The notes: a model not told the origin generated them from the sequence alone. 64,000 bases of DNA from Mucilaginibacter oryzae (GCF_003148845.1 NZ_QGHA01000002.1:354784-418783), one strand, 5' to 3'. Positions 54,701-63,972 are shown, counted from the stretch's first letter. Numbers and translations are program-made.

Positions 54701-55189
54701 ACATTCAGCAATAACTTCCGTTATAAGCATATTGATCTGGGCGTAGATCTGCAATTTAACTATGGAAACCAGATTATGAACCTTACCCGCCATTCGGGCC
54801 AGGACCGTACCGGACAAGCGAATAGTTATGCTACCGTATTAAACGCCTGGACACCAACAAATCAAAATACCAGCATTGCACAGTGGAGACCAGCTTATGT
54901 GCGTTATCAAACCGAGATCTACTCAACCAAAGTGGAAAGCGGAAACTTTATCCGCGGCAGAGCGGTAACTCTGGGTTATACTTTTGATGATAAACTGGTT
55001 AAGAAAATAAAACTAAGCCGCCTGCGTATTTACGCGCAAGCTCAAAACCTGTTCCTGATCACCAAATATACCGGTTATGATCCGGAGGTTTCAACTTATA
55101 ACGGGTCGAGCAACTTTACCCAGGGTATCCAGTTTTATGATTATCCAAAACCACGTACTTTCCTGTTGGGCTTAAATGTTAGTCTTTAA
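51785..55189 (+). CDS. SusC/RagA-family TonB-linked outer-membrane receptor
   Basis: A 1134-aa receptor: signal sequence (residues 20-45, FILAMKLTAFIIIAALAHVSA), STN domain (about 50-115), CarboxypepD_reg-like domain (about 130-210, ITGTVSDAKGPLPGVTVKVKG), plug (about 215-335; VVVVGYGTARKVDLTGSVGSV, LYVVDGVVWTEGG, VLKDASSTAIYGTRGANGVI) and a barrel to the end. With the SusD lipoprotein it imports oligosaccharides using TonB. The STN domain implies it also signals to the FecR protein. SusD starts 3 bp after its stop. Confidence 0.97.
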   Translation: MNFNSKATPLAWPQLRKFILAMKLTAFIIIAALAHVSAKSYSQIVTLHQKNSTVEKVLRSIEKQTGYHFMYDKQDVAKAGAINIEVANVSIQIALDQCFKDQPLTYKIFDQTIVVKKKDEQAVTQAAVDPVKITGTVSDAKGPLPGVTVKVKGTNVGVQTDINGKYNITAPDGNGTLVFTFIGYTAKEVPIAGKTQLDVTLAEEPKALSEVVVVGYGTARKVDLTGSVGSVGSKELQERPQTNLEQELAGKIAGVNVSVNSGAPGGDTKVRIRGYSSINTNTDPLYVVDGVVWTEGGNSINPNDIETINVLKDASSTAIYGTRGANGVILVTTKRGKKGDGVVNYDSYVSVSNMAKEIPVLNSKQFMEVEDQSYANIQKYDPAGWAAGNYASRNPVLQRTALIGKLFDKNLNPLYDVDWQKATTRSAVSQNHNLRFTGGTEKLTYGLSLNYVDDEGIIINSFLKRYNARLTLDHQVKPWLKVGATLNYNYQEGRNQGQGTGGNNIPRMLIEMVPFIPIRYPDGTYGKRTDYPNLEGGDNPVAQANEIQSLTKNRIFSGNTYANISILPELEFRTVVGVTTAANYFPSFNSSLVGGSLIDQSYSNASISENNNTFWQWQNYFTYNKTFNKVHSLNVVLGVERQNFAQVGLSASTSTLSDDFYQYYNLGAGIVPGRPGSNYDAWQMQSFFGRLNYSYHDKYLLTVTGREDGSSRFGTNKKYGFFPSAALAWRVSQEDFLKDNKTISDLKVRLSYGLTGNSEIGEYRSLANISTVNYVFGGAPAVGTSQTSIGNEDLQWEKTREYDLGFSLGLFNNRLNIEADAYLKKTQALLLDAPLPETSGFSSVLKNIGSIQNKGIEITINATPVQSADFSWNTAFNISFLKNKILKLGASNDDIFLAPTFLSQFNLMRVGLPAGSYYGYKVLGTWGTAEAAEAAKYGLLPGDLKIQDTNNDGKVNADDKVVLGKSIPDGYGTFSNNFRYKHIDLGVDLQFNYGNQIMNLTRHSGQDRTGQANSYATVLNAWTPTNQNTSIAQWRPAYVRYQTEIYSTKVESGNFIRGRAVTLGYTFDDKLVKKIKLSRLRIYAQAQNLFLITKYTGYDPEVSTYNGSSNFTQGIQFYDYPKPRTFLLGLNVSL

Positions 55190-55192
55190 TTA

Positions 55193-56725
55193 ATGTTAAA
55201 ACGTACAGTTATGAAATTTAATTTTAGAAAATATAGTGCAGGGGCTTTTTTACTTATCCTTACTGTTGCATTAAGCAGCGGATGTAAAAAATACCTTGAT
55301 GAAAAAAATAAAGGCAACTTTGTTAAGAGTAATTATTTTCAAAGCGCAAACCAGGCACAAACCTTTGTTAATGGTTTATACCAGGTAATGTACTTTTTTC
55401 AAAATGGCGATGCCTATGGTGAAAGTCCGTTTATCACGATGGAATTGTTTGCCGGGCACGCCACCTCGTTAGGGCAGAGCGTTAACAACGGTAACGTGAT
55501 CAATCAGCGTACCGATCCTGTTAACCCAGGCTTTGAAACTGTATGGTCAAATTGCTATAAGGGCATAGCCAATGCTAACCTTGCCATTGAAAATATCCCC
55601 GGCATTAGCCCGATGGATGAAGGGTTGAAAAAGAAGCTGATCGGCGAGTCTTATTTCTTTAGGGCATTTTATTATTATCATTTGGTACGTCTATACGGCG
55701 ATGTTCCGCTGATATTGCAGAGCCAAACAGTTAACAGCCCGGATTTATATCCTTCAAGGTCGCCGGTAGCTGATGTTTACAAGCAAATTATTGCCGATTT
55801 ACAGGCGGCTGAAGCTTCAGGAATGCCTAACACTGATGCAACAGGTCGTGTATCATTAGGTGCAGTTAAAACCTTGTTGGCAAGCGTATACTTAACTACT
55901 GCCGGCTTCCCGCTTAAGCAAACAGAAAACTACGCCAAGGCAGCTGAAGAAGTGAAGCCTGTTTTGGATTGGTATTCGCTATTCCCTAAATATGCTTACC
56001 TGCATGATAACGCGCATAAAAATCAAACAGAATTGATTTTCCAGATCAATTACCTTGCAGGTACATCAACCAACGCCATAGCGCAGTTAACTGTACCGTT
56101 TAACCTGTTGGTTGGCGTATGGGGCGACCACCTTGGCGCTATGATCCCTACAAATCAATTTGTGGCCAGCTATGAGGCGGGCGATTTGCGTACCCAGGAA
56201 AGGCAGTTCTATTTTTCGAAATATCCTCAAAGCGACGATACCACTAAAATTATCAACTTTGGTGTGCATGCGCTTTACAAATATTTCCATGTGGAAAGCT
56301 CGGTTCCCAATACCGCCATCAGCGGCAAATGCGATGAAAACTGGACACTGCTGCGTTTGCCCGAAGCCCAGCTGATTTATGCTGAAGCATCGAACGAGGT
56401 TAACGGGCCAACCGCCGATGCCTATGCCGCTGTTAACGCCATTCGTACCCGTGCTCAGTTGCCTGCTTTAAGTGGGTTGTCAAAAGATGCTTTCCGCCAG
56501 GCCATCTGGAGAGAACGTTACCATGAGCTTGCCTACGAAAACAAGGCCTATTTTGACATGCAACGTACGCATATGGCTTATCTGCCGCAATCAAACAGTT
56601 TTGCAGATCCTACTGCATCGCAAACCGAACAAGGGGTAACCTTTAAAGCACAATATTACCTGTGGCCTATTCCGCAGCGTGAGATCAGTACAAACAATAA
56701 GCTTACCCAAAACCCCGGTTGGTAA
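55193..56725 (+). CDS. SusD/RagB-family glycan-binding lipoprotein
   Basis: A 510-aa surface lipoprotein with lipobox ALSSGC (Cys31, or Cys25 if the ATG at 55211 is used). SusD-like features are the TPR-type helical core (YFFRAFYYYHLVRLYGDVPLIL) and the C-terminal AYAAVNAIRTRAQLPAL...FRQAIWRERYHELAYENKAYFDM...WPIPQREISTN block. It captures glycan at the surface and hands it to the adjacent SusC. Confidence 0.97.
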   Translation: MLKRTVMKFNFRKYSAGAFLLILTVALSSGCKKYLDEKNKGNFVKSNYFQSANQAQTFVNGLYQVMYFFQNGDAYGESPFITMELFAGHATSLGQSVNNGNVINQRTDPVNPGFETVWSNCYKGIANANLAIENIPGISPMDEGLKKKLIGESYFFRAFYYYHLVRLYGDVPLILQSQTVNSPDLYPSRSPVADVYKQIIADLQAAEASGMPNTDATGRVSLGAVKTLLASVYLTTAGFPLKQTENYAKAAEEVKPVLDWYSLFPKYAYLHDNAHKNQTELIFQINYLAGTSTNAIAQLTVPFNLLVGVWGDHLGAMIPTNQFVASYEAGDLRTQERQFYFSKYPQSDDTTKIINFGVHALYKYFHVESSVPNTAISGKCDENWTLLRLPEAQLIYAEASNEVNGPTADAYAAVNAIRTRAQLPALSGLSKDAFRQAIWRERYHELAYENKAYFDMQRTHMAYLPQSNSFADPTASQTEQGVTFKAQYYLWPIPQREISTNNKLTQNPGW

Positions 56726-56746
56726 TAAAGTTTAATAAATAAAGTA

Positions 56747-56785
56747 TATAAAAGACTGGCAATACCATGCCGGTCTTTTATATTT
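56747..56785 (+). terminator. hairpin terminator after SusD
   Basis: TATAAAAGACTGGCA pairs with TGCCGGTCTTTTATA (one G-U pair) around a 6-base loop, followed by TTT. It separates the SusD and GH92 genes and may make GH92 a lower-level or separately controlled product. Confidence 0.7.
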
Positions 56786-56830
56786 ACGGCCAGTAAAACG
56801 TTTAACCAAAAACATAATCAACATTAACAC

Positions 56831-59110
56831 ATGAAAAAAGCCCTGGTACTTATCACCTCCCTGCTTTCAGCCGCAGGTGCCTTTGCGCAGCAGGTAAATA
56901 AGGTTACCGATCCCGTTGAGTACATTAACCCGCTGATGGGTACTGATTCGCATTATGATCTTTCTACCGGCAATACCTACCCGGCCATAGCCCTGCCTTG
57001 GGGCATGAACTTCTGGACACCGCAAACCGGCGCCATGGGCGATGGATGGGCCTACACGTATGATGCCCACAAAATCCGCGGGTTTAAACAAACCCACCAG
57101 CCATCTCCATGGATGAATGATTACGGCCAGTTTGCCATTATGCCGGTTACCAAACACGCCGTGGTAAACCAGGATAAAAGGGCCAGCTGGTTCTCGCACA
57201 AAGCTGAAACCGCCAAGCCGTACTATTACAGCGTTTACCTGGCCGATCATGACGTAACTACCGAGATTACGCCTACCGAGCGCTCGGCGCAGTTCAGGTT
57301 TACCTATCCTAAAACGGATAGCTCGTTCATTGTTATCGATGCTTTAAACAAAGGTTCGTACGTAAAGATCATGCCCGATCAGAAAAAGATTGTTGGCTAC
57401 TCAACCAAATACGCGCGCGGTCCGCTTAAAAACTTTAAAAACTACTTTGTTATTTATGTAGATAAGCCGATCACCTACGCTCATGTATTCAGCGATACCG
57501 TTCAGGCCGATGGTTTGGAGTTGAAAGCCGAACATGCCAGCGCTTTAGTTGGTTTTAAAACAACTCATGGCGAGAAAGTGCATTTGCGCGTTGCATCGTC
57601 ATTTATCAGCATTGAGCAAGCCGAGCTTAACCTGGAGCGTGAGCAAGGTAAAGACAGCTTTGACGTAACCTGTAAAAAAGCGAAAGATACCTGGAATCAA
57701 ACCCTGAACCATTTACAGGTTGAAGGCGGATCGGTTGATCAGATGCGCACTTTTTACTCCTGTTTTTACCGCATGGTGTTCTTTCCGAACAAATTGTACG
57801 AGATAGACAAAGACAATAAAATTGTTCACTACAGCGCCTCAACCGGTAAAGTATTTCCGGGGTATAAATTTGCCGGTACCGGTTTCTGGGATACTTTCAG
57901 GGCTTTATATCCTTTCCTGAACCTGGTATATCCATCTATCAACAAAGAGATGCAGGAAGGCCTCATCAACGATTACAAAGAAGGCGGTTGGTTGCCCGAA
58001 TGGTCGAGCCCAGGTTATTCCGCAGTGATGATCGGTAACAACTCGGCTTCGGTTGTTTCTGAAGCCTACCTGAAAGGTTTGCGTGGTTACGACATCAATA
58101 CCTTATGGGATGCTTTGGTGCATGGCGCCAACAATGCTGGTCCGCAAGCCACAGGCAGGGAAGGTGTTGAGTATTACAACAAATTGGGTTATGTGCCTTA
58201 TGATGTCAAGATTAACGAAAATGCTGCCCGTACTTTAGAGTATGCTTATGATGATTTTGCCATTTACAAATTGGGCAAAGCATTGGGCAAGCCGGAATCA
58301 GAAATTGGCATTTATAAAAAACGTGCCATGAACTATAAAAACCTGTTCGATCCGGAAACCAAGCTGATGCGCGGTAAAAACCAGGACGGCACATTTGAAA
58401 AGCCTTTCAGCCCGTTTAAATGGGGCGATGCCTTTACCGAGGGCAACAGCTGGCACTATAGCTGGAGCGTATTCCAGGATATGCAGGGACTGGTTGATTT
58501 GATGGGCGGCCGTCATAAATTTATCATGAAACTGGATTCGGTATTCAGCATGCCACCAATTTTTGATGATAGCTATTACGGCGAAACCATCCACGAGATC
58601 CGCGAAATGCAGATTATGAACATGGGCCAGTACGCGCACGGCAACCAGCCCATTCAGCACATGATCTACCTGTACAACTATGCCGGTGAGCCATGGAAAA
58701 CGCAATTCCATGTACGCGATGCTATGGAAAAACTGTACAAGGCAACGCCTGATGGTTATTGCGGAGATGAGGATAATGGCCAAACTTCGGCCTGGTACGT
58801 ATTCTCGGCTATGGGTTTCTATCCGGTAACACCAGCCAGCGATCAGTACGTTTTGGGTACGCCGCTGTTTAAAAAGGTAACTATCAATCTCGAAAACGGT
58901 AAAAAGATCGAGATCAACGCGGCTAATAACAGTCCCGCGAATAAATATATCAACACGCTTAGCGTTAACGGTAAACCATATGGTTTAACCTGGTTAAGCC
59001 ACTCTGAACTTAAAAAAGGAGCGGTGCTTAACTTTAACATGGCGCCTCAGCCCAATAAAGCAAGGGGCACTAAAGTAAGTGATGTGCCGTATTCCCTGTC
59101 TACGGAGTAA
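56831..59110 (+). CDS. alpha-mannosidase, GH92
   Basis: A 759-aa secreted protein (signal peptide 1-20, ending GAFAQ) with both GH92 domains: the N-terminal beta-sandwich (EYINPLMGTDSHYDLSTGNT) and the alpha-barrel. FTEGNSWHYSW (Glu537) and GDEDNGQTSAWYVFSAMGFYP (Asp648) match the catalytic and calcium sites. It is moderately diverged from the GH92 at 11.6 kb (which has GNEDVGQ), so the two probably prefer different mannose linkages. It follows SusC/SusD after a hairpin. Confidence 0.95.
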   Translation: MKKALVLITSLLSAAGAFAQQVNKVTDPVEYINPLMGTDSHYDLSTGNTYPAIALPWGMNFWTPQTGAMGDGWAYTYDAHKIRGFKQTHQPSPWMNDYGQFAIMPVTKHAVVNQDKRASWFSHKAETAKPYYYSVYLADHDVTTEITPTERSAQFRFTYPKTDSSFIVIDALNKGSYVKIMPDQKKIVGYSTKYARGPLKNFKNYFVIYVDKPITYAHVFSDTVQADGLELKAEHASALVGFKTTHGEKVHLRVASSFISIEQAELNLEREQGKDSFDVTCKKAKDTWNQTLNHLQVEGGSVDQMRTFYSCFYRMVFFPNKLYEIDKDNKIVHYSASTGKVFPGYKFAGTGFWDTFRALYPFLNLVYPSINKEMQEGLINDYKEGGWLPEWSSPGYSAVMIGNNSASVVSEAYLKGLRGYDINTLWDALVHGANNAGPQATGREGVEYYNKLGYVPYDVKINENAARTLEYAYDDFAIYKLGKALGKPESEIGIYKKRAMNYKNLFDPETKLMRGKNQDGTFEKPFSPFKWGDAFTEGNSWHYSWSVFQDMQGLVDLMGGRHKFIMKLDSVFSMPPIFDDSYYGETIHEIREMQIMNMGQYAHGNQPIQHMIYLYNYAGEPWKTQFHVRDAMEKLYKATPDGYCGDEDNGQTSAWYVFSAMGFYPVTPASDQYVLGTPLFKKVTINLENGKKIEINAANNSPANKYINTLSVNGKPYGLTWLSHSELKKGAVLNFNMAPQPNKARGTKVSDVPYSLSTE

Positions 59111-59155
59111 CCCCCAAAACCCCTGAAGGGGAAACTATAGCGGATATTTTATAAA

Positions 59156-59190
59156 TTAACAAAGGCGAGGTTTCACCTCGCCTTTGTTAA
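59156..59190. terminator. bidirectional terminator
   Basis: A perfect 16-bp stem (TTAACAAAGGCGAGGT and its complement) with a 3-base loop, flanked by A- and T-rich ends on both strands. It lies between the convergent GH92 gene and the FG-GAP-like lipoprotein gene. Confidence 0.85.
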
Positions 59191-59292
59191 TTTTGTCACT
59201 CATAACTGGCGCGGGTTTAGCGCAATGTACCCCTGCTTTAAAATAGCATAAGTTTATTAACTCAAGTGTACAAATTTAAATAAGGAGATGCC

Positions 59293-60045
59293 TTAGTCCC
59301 TATGCCTTTTGTGCTTTTTCTTTGAGGAAGATGATGATGAACTTTTGTTTTCCGATTTCTTATTGTCGGATGTTTTCTTTTCTTCCTTTTTCGCAGTCTG
59401 TTCGGCGGGAGATTTAGCAGCAGTGGTGGTCGAATCTTTACTCAACTGTTTAACTGTAAACTCATTTCCGCGCAAGCCGTATTCAAACTGGCGTTTTGCG
59501 CCGGATGGCTTGGCATCTTTGCCGCCGCCATCATAGATAGGGAACTCGCGTATCAGCTTACCGTCCCTGATATAAAAATTATCACCTCCGCGGTAGCCTT
59601 TGCGCTGCGAACCGGTTAGCTTCGGGAAATCAAGCTTGTTGGCTTTATTGTCGTTAAACTCAAATGCGGCTACCGATACATAATTCACAGTATCTTTTGA
59701 TTTGGTTTGCACCAAAATTTCCGGGTTTCCGTCAGCATCCATATCCGAATTATATACGTCCACAATGGCCCCGTTTAAATCGCCGGTTGTGGTTGTGTAT
59801 TTTATTCCTGCCGAATCGGAATGCAGGATCATGAACGCGCCTGCTTCTTCCGAGCCGCGGCCCCAGCTTAAAATATCATAACTCTGGCCCGGCGATACTT
59901 CAATCAGTTTATGGTACCTGAAAGGACTCATTAATTCCGACTTTTTAGGAGCAGGGGGCAGGGTTGCCTGTTTTTTTTCAGGGCCGCCGCATCCTGCCGT
60001 TATCGCGCTTATCGCAAGCGCAAAAAGGTAAAACCTGTTGTTCAT
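59293..60045 (-). CDS. FG-GAP/VCBS-like lipoprotein
   Basis: A 250-aa lipoprotein (ISAITAGCGG, Cys19). The centre contains DMDADGNPEILVQ, a calcium-binding loop of the FG-GAP/VCBS type, and a short beta-rich region; the last 50 residues are low-complexity Lys/Ser (KSSSSSSSKKKHKRHRD), probably disordered. Function unknown. It lies 21 bp after the GH20 start, i.e. downstream of that gene on the same strand, so it may be co-transcribed with it. Confidence 0.65.
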   Translation of the reverse strand: MNNRFYLFALAISAITAGCGGPEKKQATLPPAPKKSELMSPFRYHKLIEVSPGQSYDILSWGRGSEEAGAFMILHSDSAGIKYTTTTGDLNGAIVDVYNSDMDADGNPEILVQTKSKDTVNYVSVAAFEFNDNKANKLDFPKLTGSQRKGYRGGDNFYIRDGKLIREFPIYDGGGKDAKPSGAKRQFEYGLRGNEFTVKQLSKDSTTTAAKSPAEQTAKKEEKKTSDNKKSENKSSSSSSSKKKHKRHRD

Positions 60046-60066
60046 GTTATCTGCTATAATATCGGC

Positions 60067-62373
60067 TTAATTAAATAATGTATCGGGCGTTAACTCGGCT
60101 TTAGCTTTTCCTGGCGCGGTGATAAACACTTTCAAAGTATTTTGACCGCTACCCTGATCAAAGTATTTTACTGTTATTTTATGATAACCTTTTAATAATG
60201 GTGCGGCACCCATTTGTTCGTTCATCGTATGTTTGCCATCGTTATCAACAACAGTCTGGTCGTCTATCAATAATACCGAACCACCGGCGGATGCTGTTGC
60301 GAAGCCGTAATTACCATCGCTATCTATATTGATATAGCCGGTATAAATCACCCCATATTTACCTTTGCTTTTGCGCAGGTCGGCGGTATTAAACGTTTTG
60401 GTTACACCACTGTCGGCAGGCATAACACCTAATTGCCCCGTACTGGTATACGAACCCGGGTAAACAACATATTTTACACCTGTTGCCGAACCTGTATAAC
60501 TAACCGTAGGCATCGGTGCCTTATTATAAACAACCGTACGGGTAACGTTGCTGCGTTTTCCCGACGGTGTGATCACAATGGTTTGTAATTCGCGGTACTG
60601 ATCGGCCGGGATTTGTAAATTTATCGGTGTTGTGTAAATGAGGTCAGTTTCCCGGGGCGTATAACCGTCGATAGTATAATAAACCTTTGCACCTTCTACC
60701 GATGGTTTCAATACAGCCGTTAAGGTACTACCTATCATTACGGTGTCGCTGGCGCCAATAGCTGTTGGTACGTGATAATCCAACCCCTCTTTATCTAACC
60801 AGGCCAAATGCCCGGGTAGGCGGGTATCGGCAAAATCGCTATAGTTTTTATTAGCGAGCGGCGACCACGCTACTTCCGAAAGCGCTAATAAGCGTGGCAG
60901 TAACATAAATTGTACTTTGGCGTCGGTAGCGATATATTCTGTCCATAAGTTGGCCTGCACGCCTTTAATGTATTTCTGCTGCTCGGGCGATAGCACCGAG
61001 GGGGTAGGGTCGTAGCTGTAAATTTTTGACAGCGGCTCGTTCCCGCCTATGCTCAAAGGCTCCTGGCTTGGTTTCCCCTGTCCGTGATCTATATACAGGC
61101 CATGGCTACCCGGGGTCATGATCACATCATGTTTTTGCTGCGCCGCCGCAATGCCGCCTTCCTCGCCTCTCCAGCTCATTACCGTGGCGTTAGGGGCCAG
61201 GCCACCTTCTAAGATCTCGTCCCAGCCAATAATGCTGCGGCCTTTTGAGTTCAGGAATTTTTCAATCCGTTGTATAAAATAGCTTTGCAGGGCATGCTCA
61301 TCTTTCAATTTTAATTTTTTGATAAGCTGCTGGCAGTAGGCCGAGTTTTTCCAGGCATCTTTGGGTGCTTCGTCGCCACCGATGTGGATATATTTACTCG
61401 GGAAAAGCTCCATTACTTCGGTCAGCACATCCTGTAAAAAGGCAAACGTTTTTTCGTTAGGGCAATAAATATCTTTAAATACGCCCCAGGTTTCAGCCGG
61501 TTTATAGGTTTTTGACGGATCGCAGCTTAACTCCGGATAGGCCGCCAGAGCAGCCTGCGAGTGCCCGGGCATTTCAATTTCGGGTACGATGGTCACAAAC
61601 CTGTCTGAAGCATATTTTACCACCTCGCGAATCTGGTCTTGTGTATAAAAACCGCCGTAAGGTGTGCCGTCAAATTGCTGCGGGGTACGGTCGCGGTAGC
61701 CTCCAATCAGGGTTTGAGCGCGCATACTGCTAATCTGGGTTAGTTTAGGGTATTTTTTGATCTCGATACGCCAGCCCTGGTCTTCGGTAAGATGCCAGTG
61801 AAATGTATTGAGTTTATAGGCTGCCAGCAGATCGATGTATTTTTTTACCATTTCTACGCCAAAAAAGTGCCTGCCTACATCAAGCATGGCACCGCGGTAA
61901 CCGAAGCGCGGGTAATCTTCAATTTGTACACATGGCAGTTTGATGGTAGCGGCATGTTCAAGCGGCATTAATTGCAAAAGGGTTTGTACACCGTAAAACA
62001 ATCCTGATCCTTTGCCTGCTATAGTTACCTGCTGCGGCGTAATGGTTAAACGGTAACCTTCGGCCGGCAGGCCGTCAGTTCCGGCGGCGGTGAGGGTAAT
62101 TACATTGCTTGTTGCATTGCCTTTAACCTTAACAGGTTTGTTGTAGGCCTGGTTATTGGCCAGGTAATCCTTAAAAAACAATACAGCTTTATTTGATGGG
62201 GTATCGGCCTGGATGGTTGTTTCCTGGCTTAAAACAAATTGGCCGGGAGCTTTTTTTAAAGAAACCGGCGCCGGGATAATGCCCATATTCGGATCGGTGT
62301 TTTGTTGGGCCTTAACCGTAGTGAAACCTACCGCGAGCAATGCCAGCAGCACTAATGAGGATTTTTTTAACAT
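60067..62373 (-). CDS. beta-N-acetylhexosaminidase, GH20, with PA14-like domain
   Basis: A 768-aa secreted enzyme: signal peptide (1-22), GH20b domain (about 30-150), GH20 barrel (about 155-500) with HWHLTEDQGWRIEIKKYP and HIGGDEAPKDAW (Asp334-Glu335 catalytic pair), a CHB_HEX_C-like region (YYTIDGYTPRETD, about 560-600) and a C-terminal PA14-like part (YGVIYTGYINIDSDGNYGF, SVLLIDDQTVVDNDGKH). It releases terminal GlcNAc/GalNAc. It has the layout of the GH20 at 7.1 kb and probably serves the second locus, although it lies on the opposite strand from SusC/D. Confidence 0.95.
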   Translation of the reverse strand: MLKKSSLVLLALLAVGFTTVKAQQNTDPNMGIIPAPVSLKKAPGQFVLSQETTIQADTPSNKAVLFFKDYLANNQAYNKPVKVKGNATSNVITLTAAGTDGLPAEGYRLTITPQQVTIAGKGSGLFYGVQTLLQLMPLEHAATIKLPCVQIEDYPRFGYRGAMLDVGRHFFGVEMVKKYIDLLAAYKLNTFHWHLTEDQGWRIEIKKYPKLTQISSMRAQTLIGGYRDRTPQQFDGTPYGGFYTQDQIREVVKYASDRFVTIVPEIEMPGHSQAALAAYPELSCDPSKTYKPAETWGVFKDIYCPNEKTFAFLQDVLTEVMELFPSKYIHIGGDEAPKDAWKNSAYCQQLIKKLKLKDEHALQSYFIQRIEKFLNSKGRSIIGWDEILEGGLAPNATVMSWRGEEGGIAAAQQKHDVIMTPGSHGLYIDHGQGKPSQEPLSIGGNEPLSKIYSYDPTPSVLSPEQQKYIKGVQANLWTEYIATDAKVQFMLLPRLLALSEVAWSPLANKNYSDFADTRLPGHLAWLDKEGLDYHVPTAIGASDTVMIGSTLTAVLKPSVEGAKVYYTIDGYTPRETDLIYTTPINLQIPADQYRELQTIVITPSGKRSNVTRTVVYNKAPMPTVSYTGSATGVKYVVYPGSYTSTGQLGVMPADSGVTKTFNTADLRKSKGKYGVIYTGYINIDSDGNYGFATASAGGSVLLIDDQTVVDNDGKHTMNEQMGAAPLLKGYHKITVKYFDQGSGQNTLKVFITAPGKAKAELTPDTLFN

Positions 62374-62526
62374 ATAAATATCTATCAGGTTAGTACAGGC
62401 CTGTAAGATAAAAGATTTTAAAAAAATATAAGAAGTTTTGGCGTGTAAAAAGTTTAACGGCTTATTGGTACAGTTTAACGCCTTACAAGGTCATATGCCG
62501 GGCACTCGAATTAACGCGGCCGATAT

Positions 62527-63822
62527 TTATCCGTGTTTTTTCTTCTTATTCATTTTTGCCTTTGAACTGGCGCTGTAGTTATAATCTTTAGCGTTGGATG
62601 CCTTTTTTTCGTGGAAAGCTTCACCAACTCCTGCAGGCTTTTTATCTTCCTTTTCGGTTTTTTTAGGTTTAGGCTCCGTTATGATAACCAAATCTTCGGG
62701 GAGTTGTGCAGCAGGGATTTTTTTGCCGATAAGCTGCTCTATCTTCTTCATCGCGCTCATTTCAATATCGGTAGCAAAAGTAATGGCCAGCGTATCGTTC
62801 GATTCCTGAAAGCCGGACCTTTTAATGCGGCTGACAAACTGACCCGCATCTTCGGGTATGTCAAACTGCATAATAAAGGGGATTCCGGTCAAATCAACCT
62901 CATCATGGTTTTCGTTAACCACTATCAGTATGCGCGATGTATTATCGGCTTTAAAATCATCAATGTTTTTAAAACCTTTGGTATCAAAAAACTTAGGATT
63001 AAAATAAGCTACGCCTTTACCCAATCGGCTTTTTAAGTTTTTAAAAACAGTTTCGGCAGTTGTTTGCGTGTTAACAAACAAAACTGTTTTGGTAAACAGT
63101 TCTTCATCGTACATAAATAAATTAAGCAGATTAAGCTTGGTGCCAAAATTGGGTACGTTGTAAAGCAATTGTTCATGGGTTTCAACCGCTTCATCGCCAA
63201 ATTCATCTACCTCTATCAAAGCCGGCTGCCTCATAAAAGGAGCAATCATTTTCTCAAGCTTGGCATGCAGCACTTCGGTAAAAACCAGATGCTGGCCTTT
63301 GTCAATGCTGTTAGCCAGCTCAACAACAGGTAATTGCAGGCCTTTAGCTACAATCTGGTCGGCATTGTCAACAACCAGCAGGTCAACTTTATTCAAATTG
63401 AGGCCTAACTTCAGATAAATAGCGCGTGCGCGATCGGGTGTGGCCACCACAATATCGGCACCTTCGGCAAGGTCGTCCATCTGGGCTTCGGTACCCGGAG
63501 TTACATACAGCGGCACAATCCTGATCGCCTGGTTTTTATTGAGTTTGTTAAACTGTTCAATCACTGCAAATACCTGTTCTTTATCGGCAACAAGCACCAA
63601 AATGCGGGGTACACCTTCGGGCGCGTAATTAAAGCGGTTTAAAACACCTAAAACATAGGTAGTGGTTTTGCCGCAGCCTTCGGGGCCAACGGCGATGATA
63701 TCCTGGCCGCCAATAATACGGTTAATACATTTAAGCTGCACCTCGGTTGGGTTCGCAAAACCTGCCTCGTTTACAGAACGTAACAGTTGTTTATTAAGCT
63801 TCAATTTATCAGACCACGCCAT
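62527..63822 (-). CDS. DEAD-box-helicase-like protein with degenerate motifs
   Basis: A 431-aa two-RecA-domain protein. A Q-motif-like PTEVQ (25-29) and a Walker A GPEGCGKTT (46-54) suggest ATP binding. Motif II is VVDNAD (Asp152-Asn153-Ala154-Asp155) instead of DEAD, so the catalytic Glu is missing. The motif VI region reads FVSRIKRSG instead of HRIGRTGR, lacking most arginine fingers. The C-terminal 50 residues are basic and disordered (SSKAKMNKKKKHG). It may be an RNA-binding protein without helicase activity, or one with weak activity. Length matches the small DEAD-box group. Confidence 0.85.
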   Translation of the reverse strand: MAWSDKLKLNKQLLRSVNEAGFANPTEVQLKCINRIIGGQDIIAVGPEGCGKTTTYVLGVLNRFNYAPEGVPRILVLVADKEQVFAVIEQFNKLNKNQAIRIVPLYVTPGTEAQMDDLAEGADIVVATPDRARAIYLKLGLNLNKVDLLVVDNADQIVAKGLQLPVVELANSIDKGQHLVFTEVLHAKLEKMIAPFMRQPALIEVDEFGDEAVETHEQLLYNVPNFGTKLNLLNLFMYDEELFTKTVLFVNTQTTAETVFKNLKSRLGKGVAYFNPKFFDTKGFKNIDDFKADNTSRILIVVNENHDEVDLTGIPFIMQFDIPEDAGQFVSRIKRSGFQESNDTLAITFATDIEMSAMKKIEQLIGKKIPAAQLPEDLVIITEPKPKKTEKEDKKPAGVGEAFHEKKASNAKDYNYSASSKAKMNKKKKHG

Positions 63823-63870
63823 CAGGATACAAATTTAAAATGAGGGTGCAAAGGTACCAATTTAATAACT

Positions 63871-63972
63871 ATTAGACACTAATTTCACGAATTGATACTA
63901 ATGACACCAATTTTGGCTACAAGCAAGTGTACCAGGCCTCTTACAAATTCATAAAATAATTCGTGTAATTCG
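63871..63972. repeat. AT-rich inverted-repeat remnant at right edge
   Basis: ACTAATTTCACGAATT (63879-63893 and onward) pairs with AATTCGTGTAATTCG (63957-63972) with two mismatches. Between them are ACTAATGACACC-like repeats of the first arm. It resembles short dispersed 'ATTAGTGTC/AATTCGTG' repeats; I see no coding potential. The element may continue beyond the window. Confidence 0.4.
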
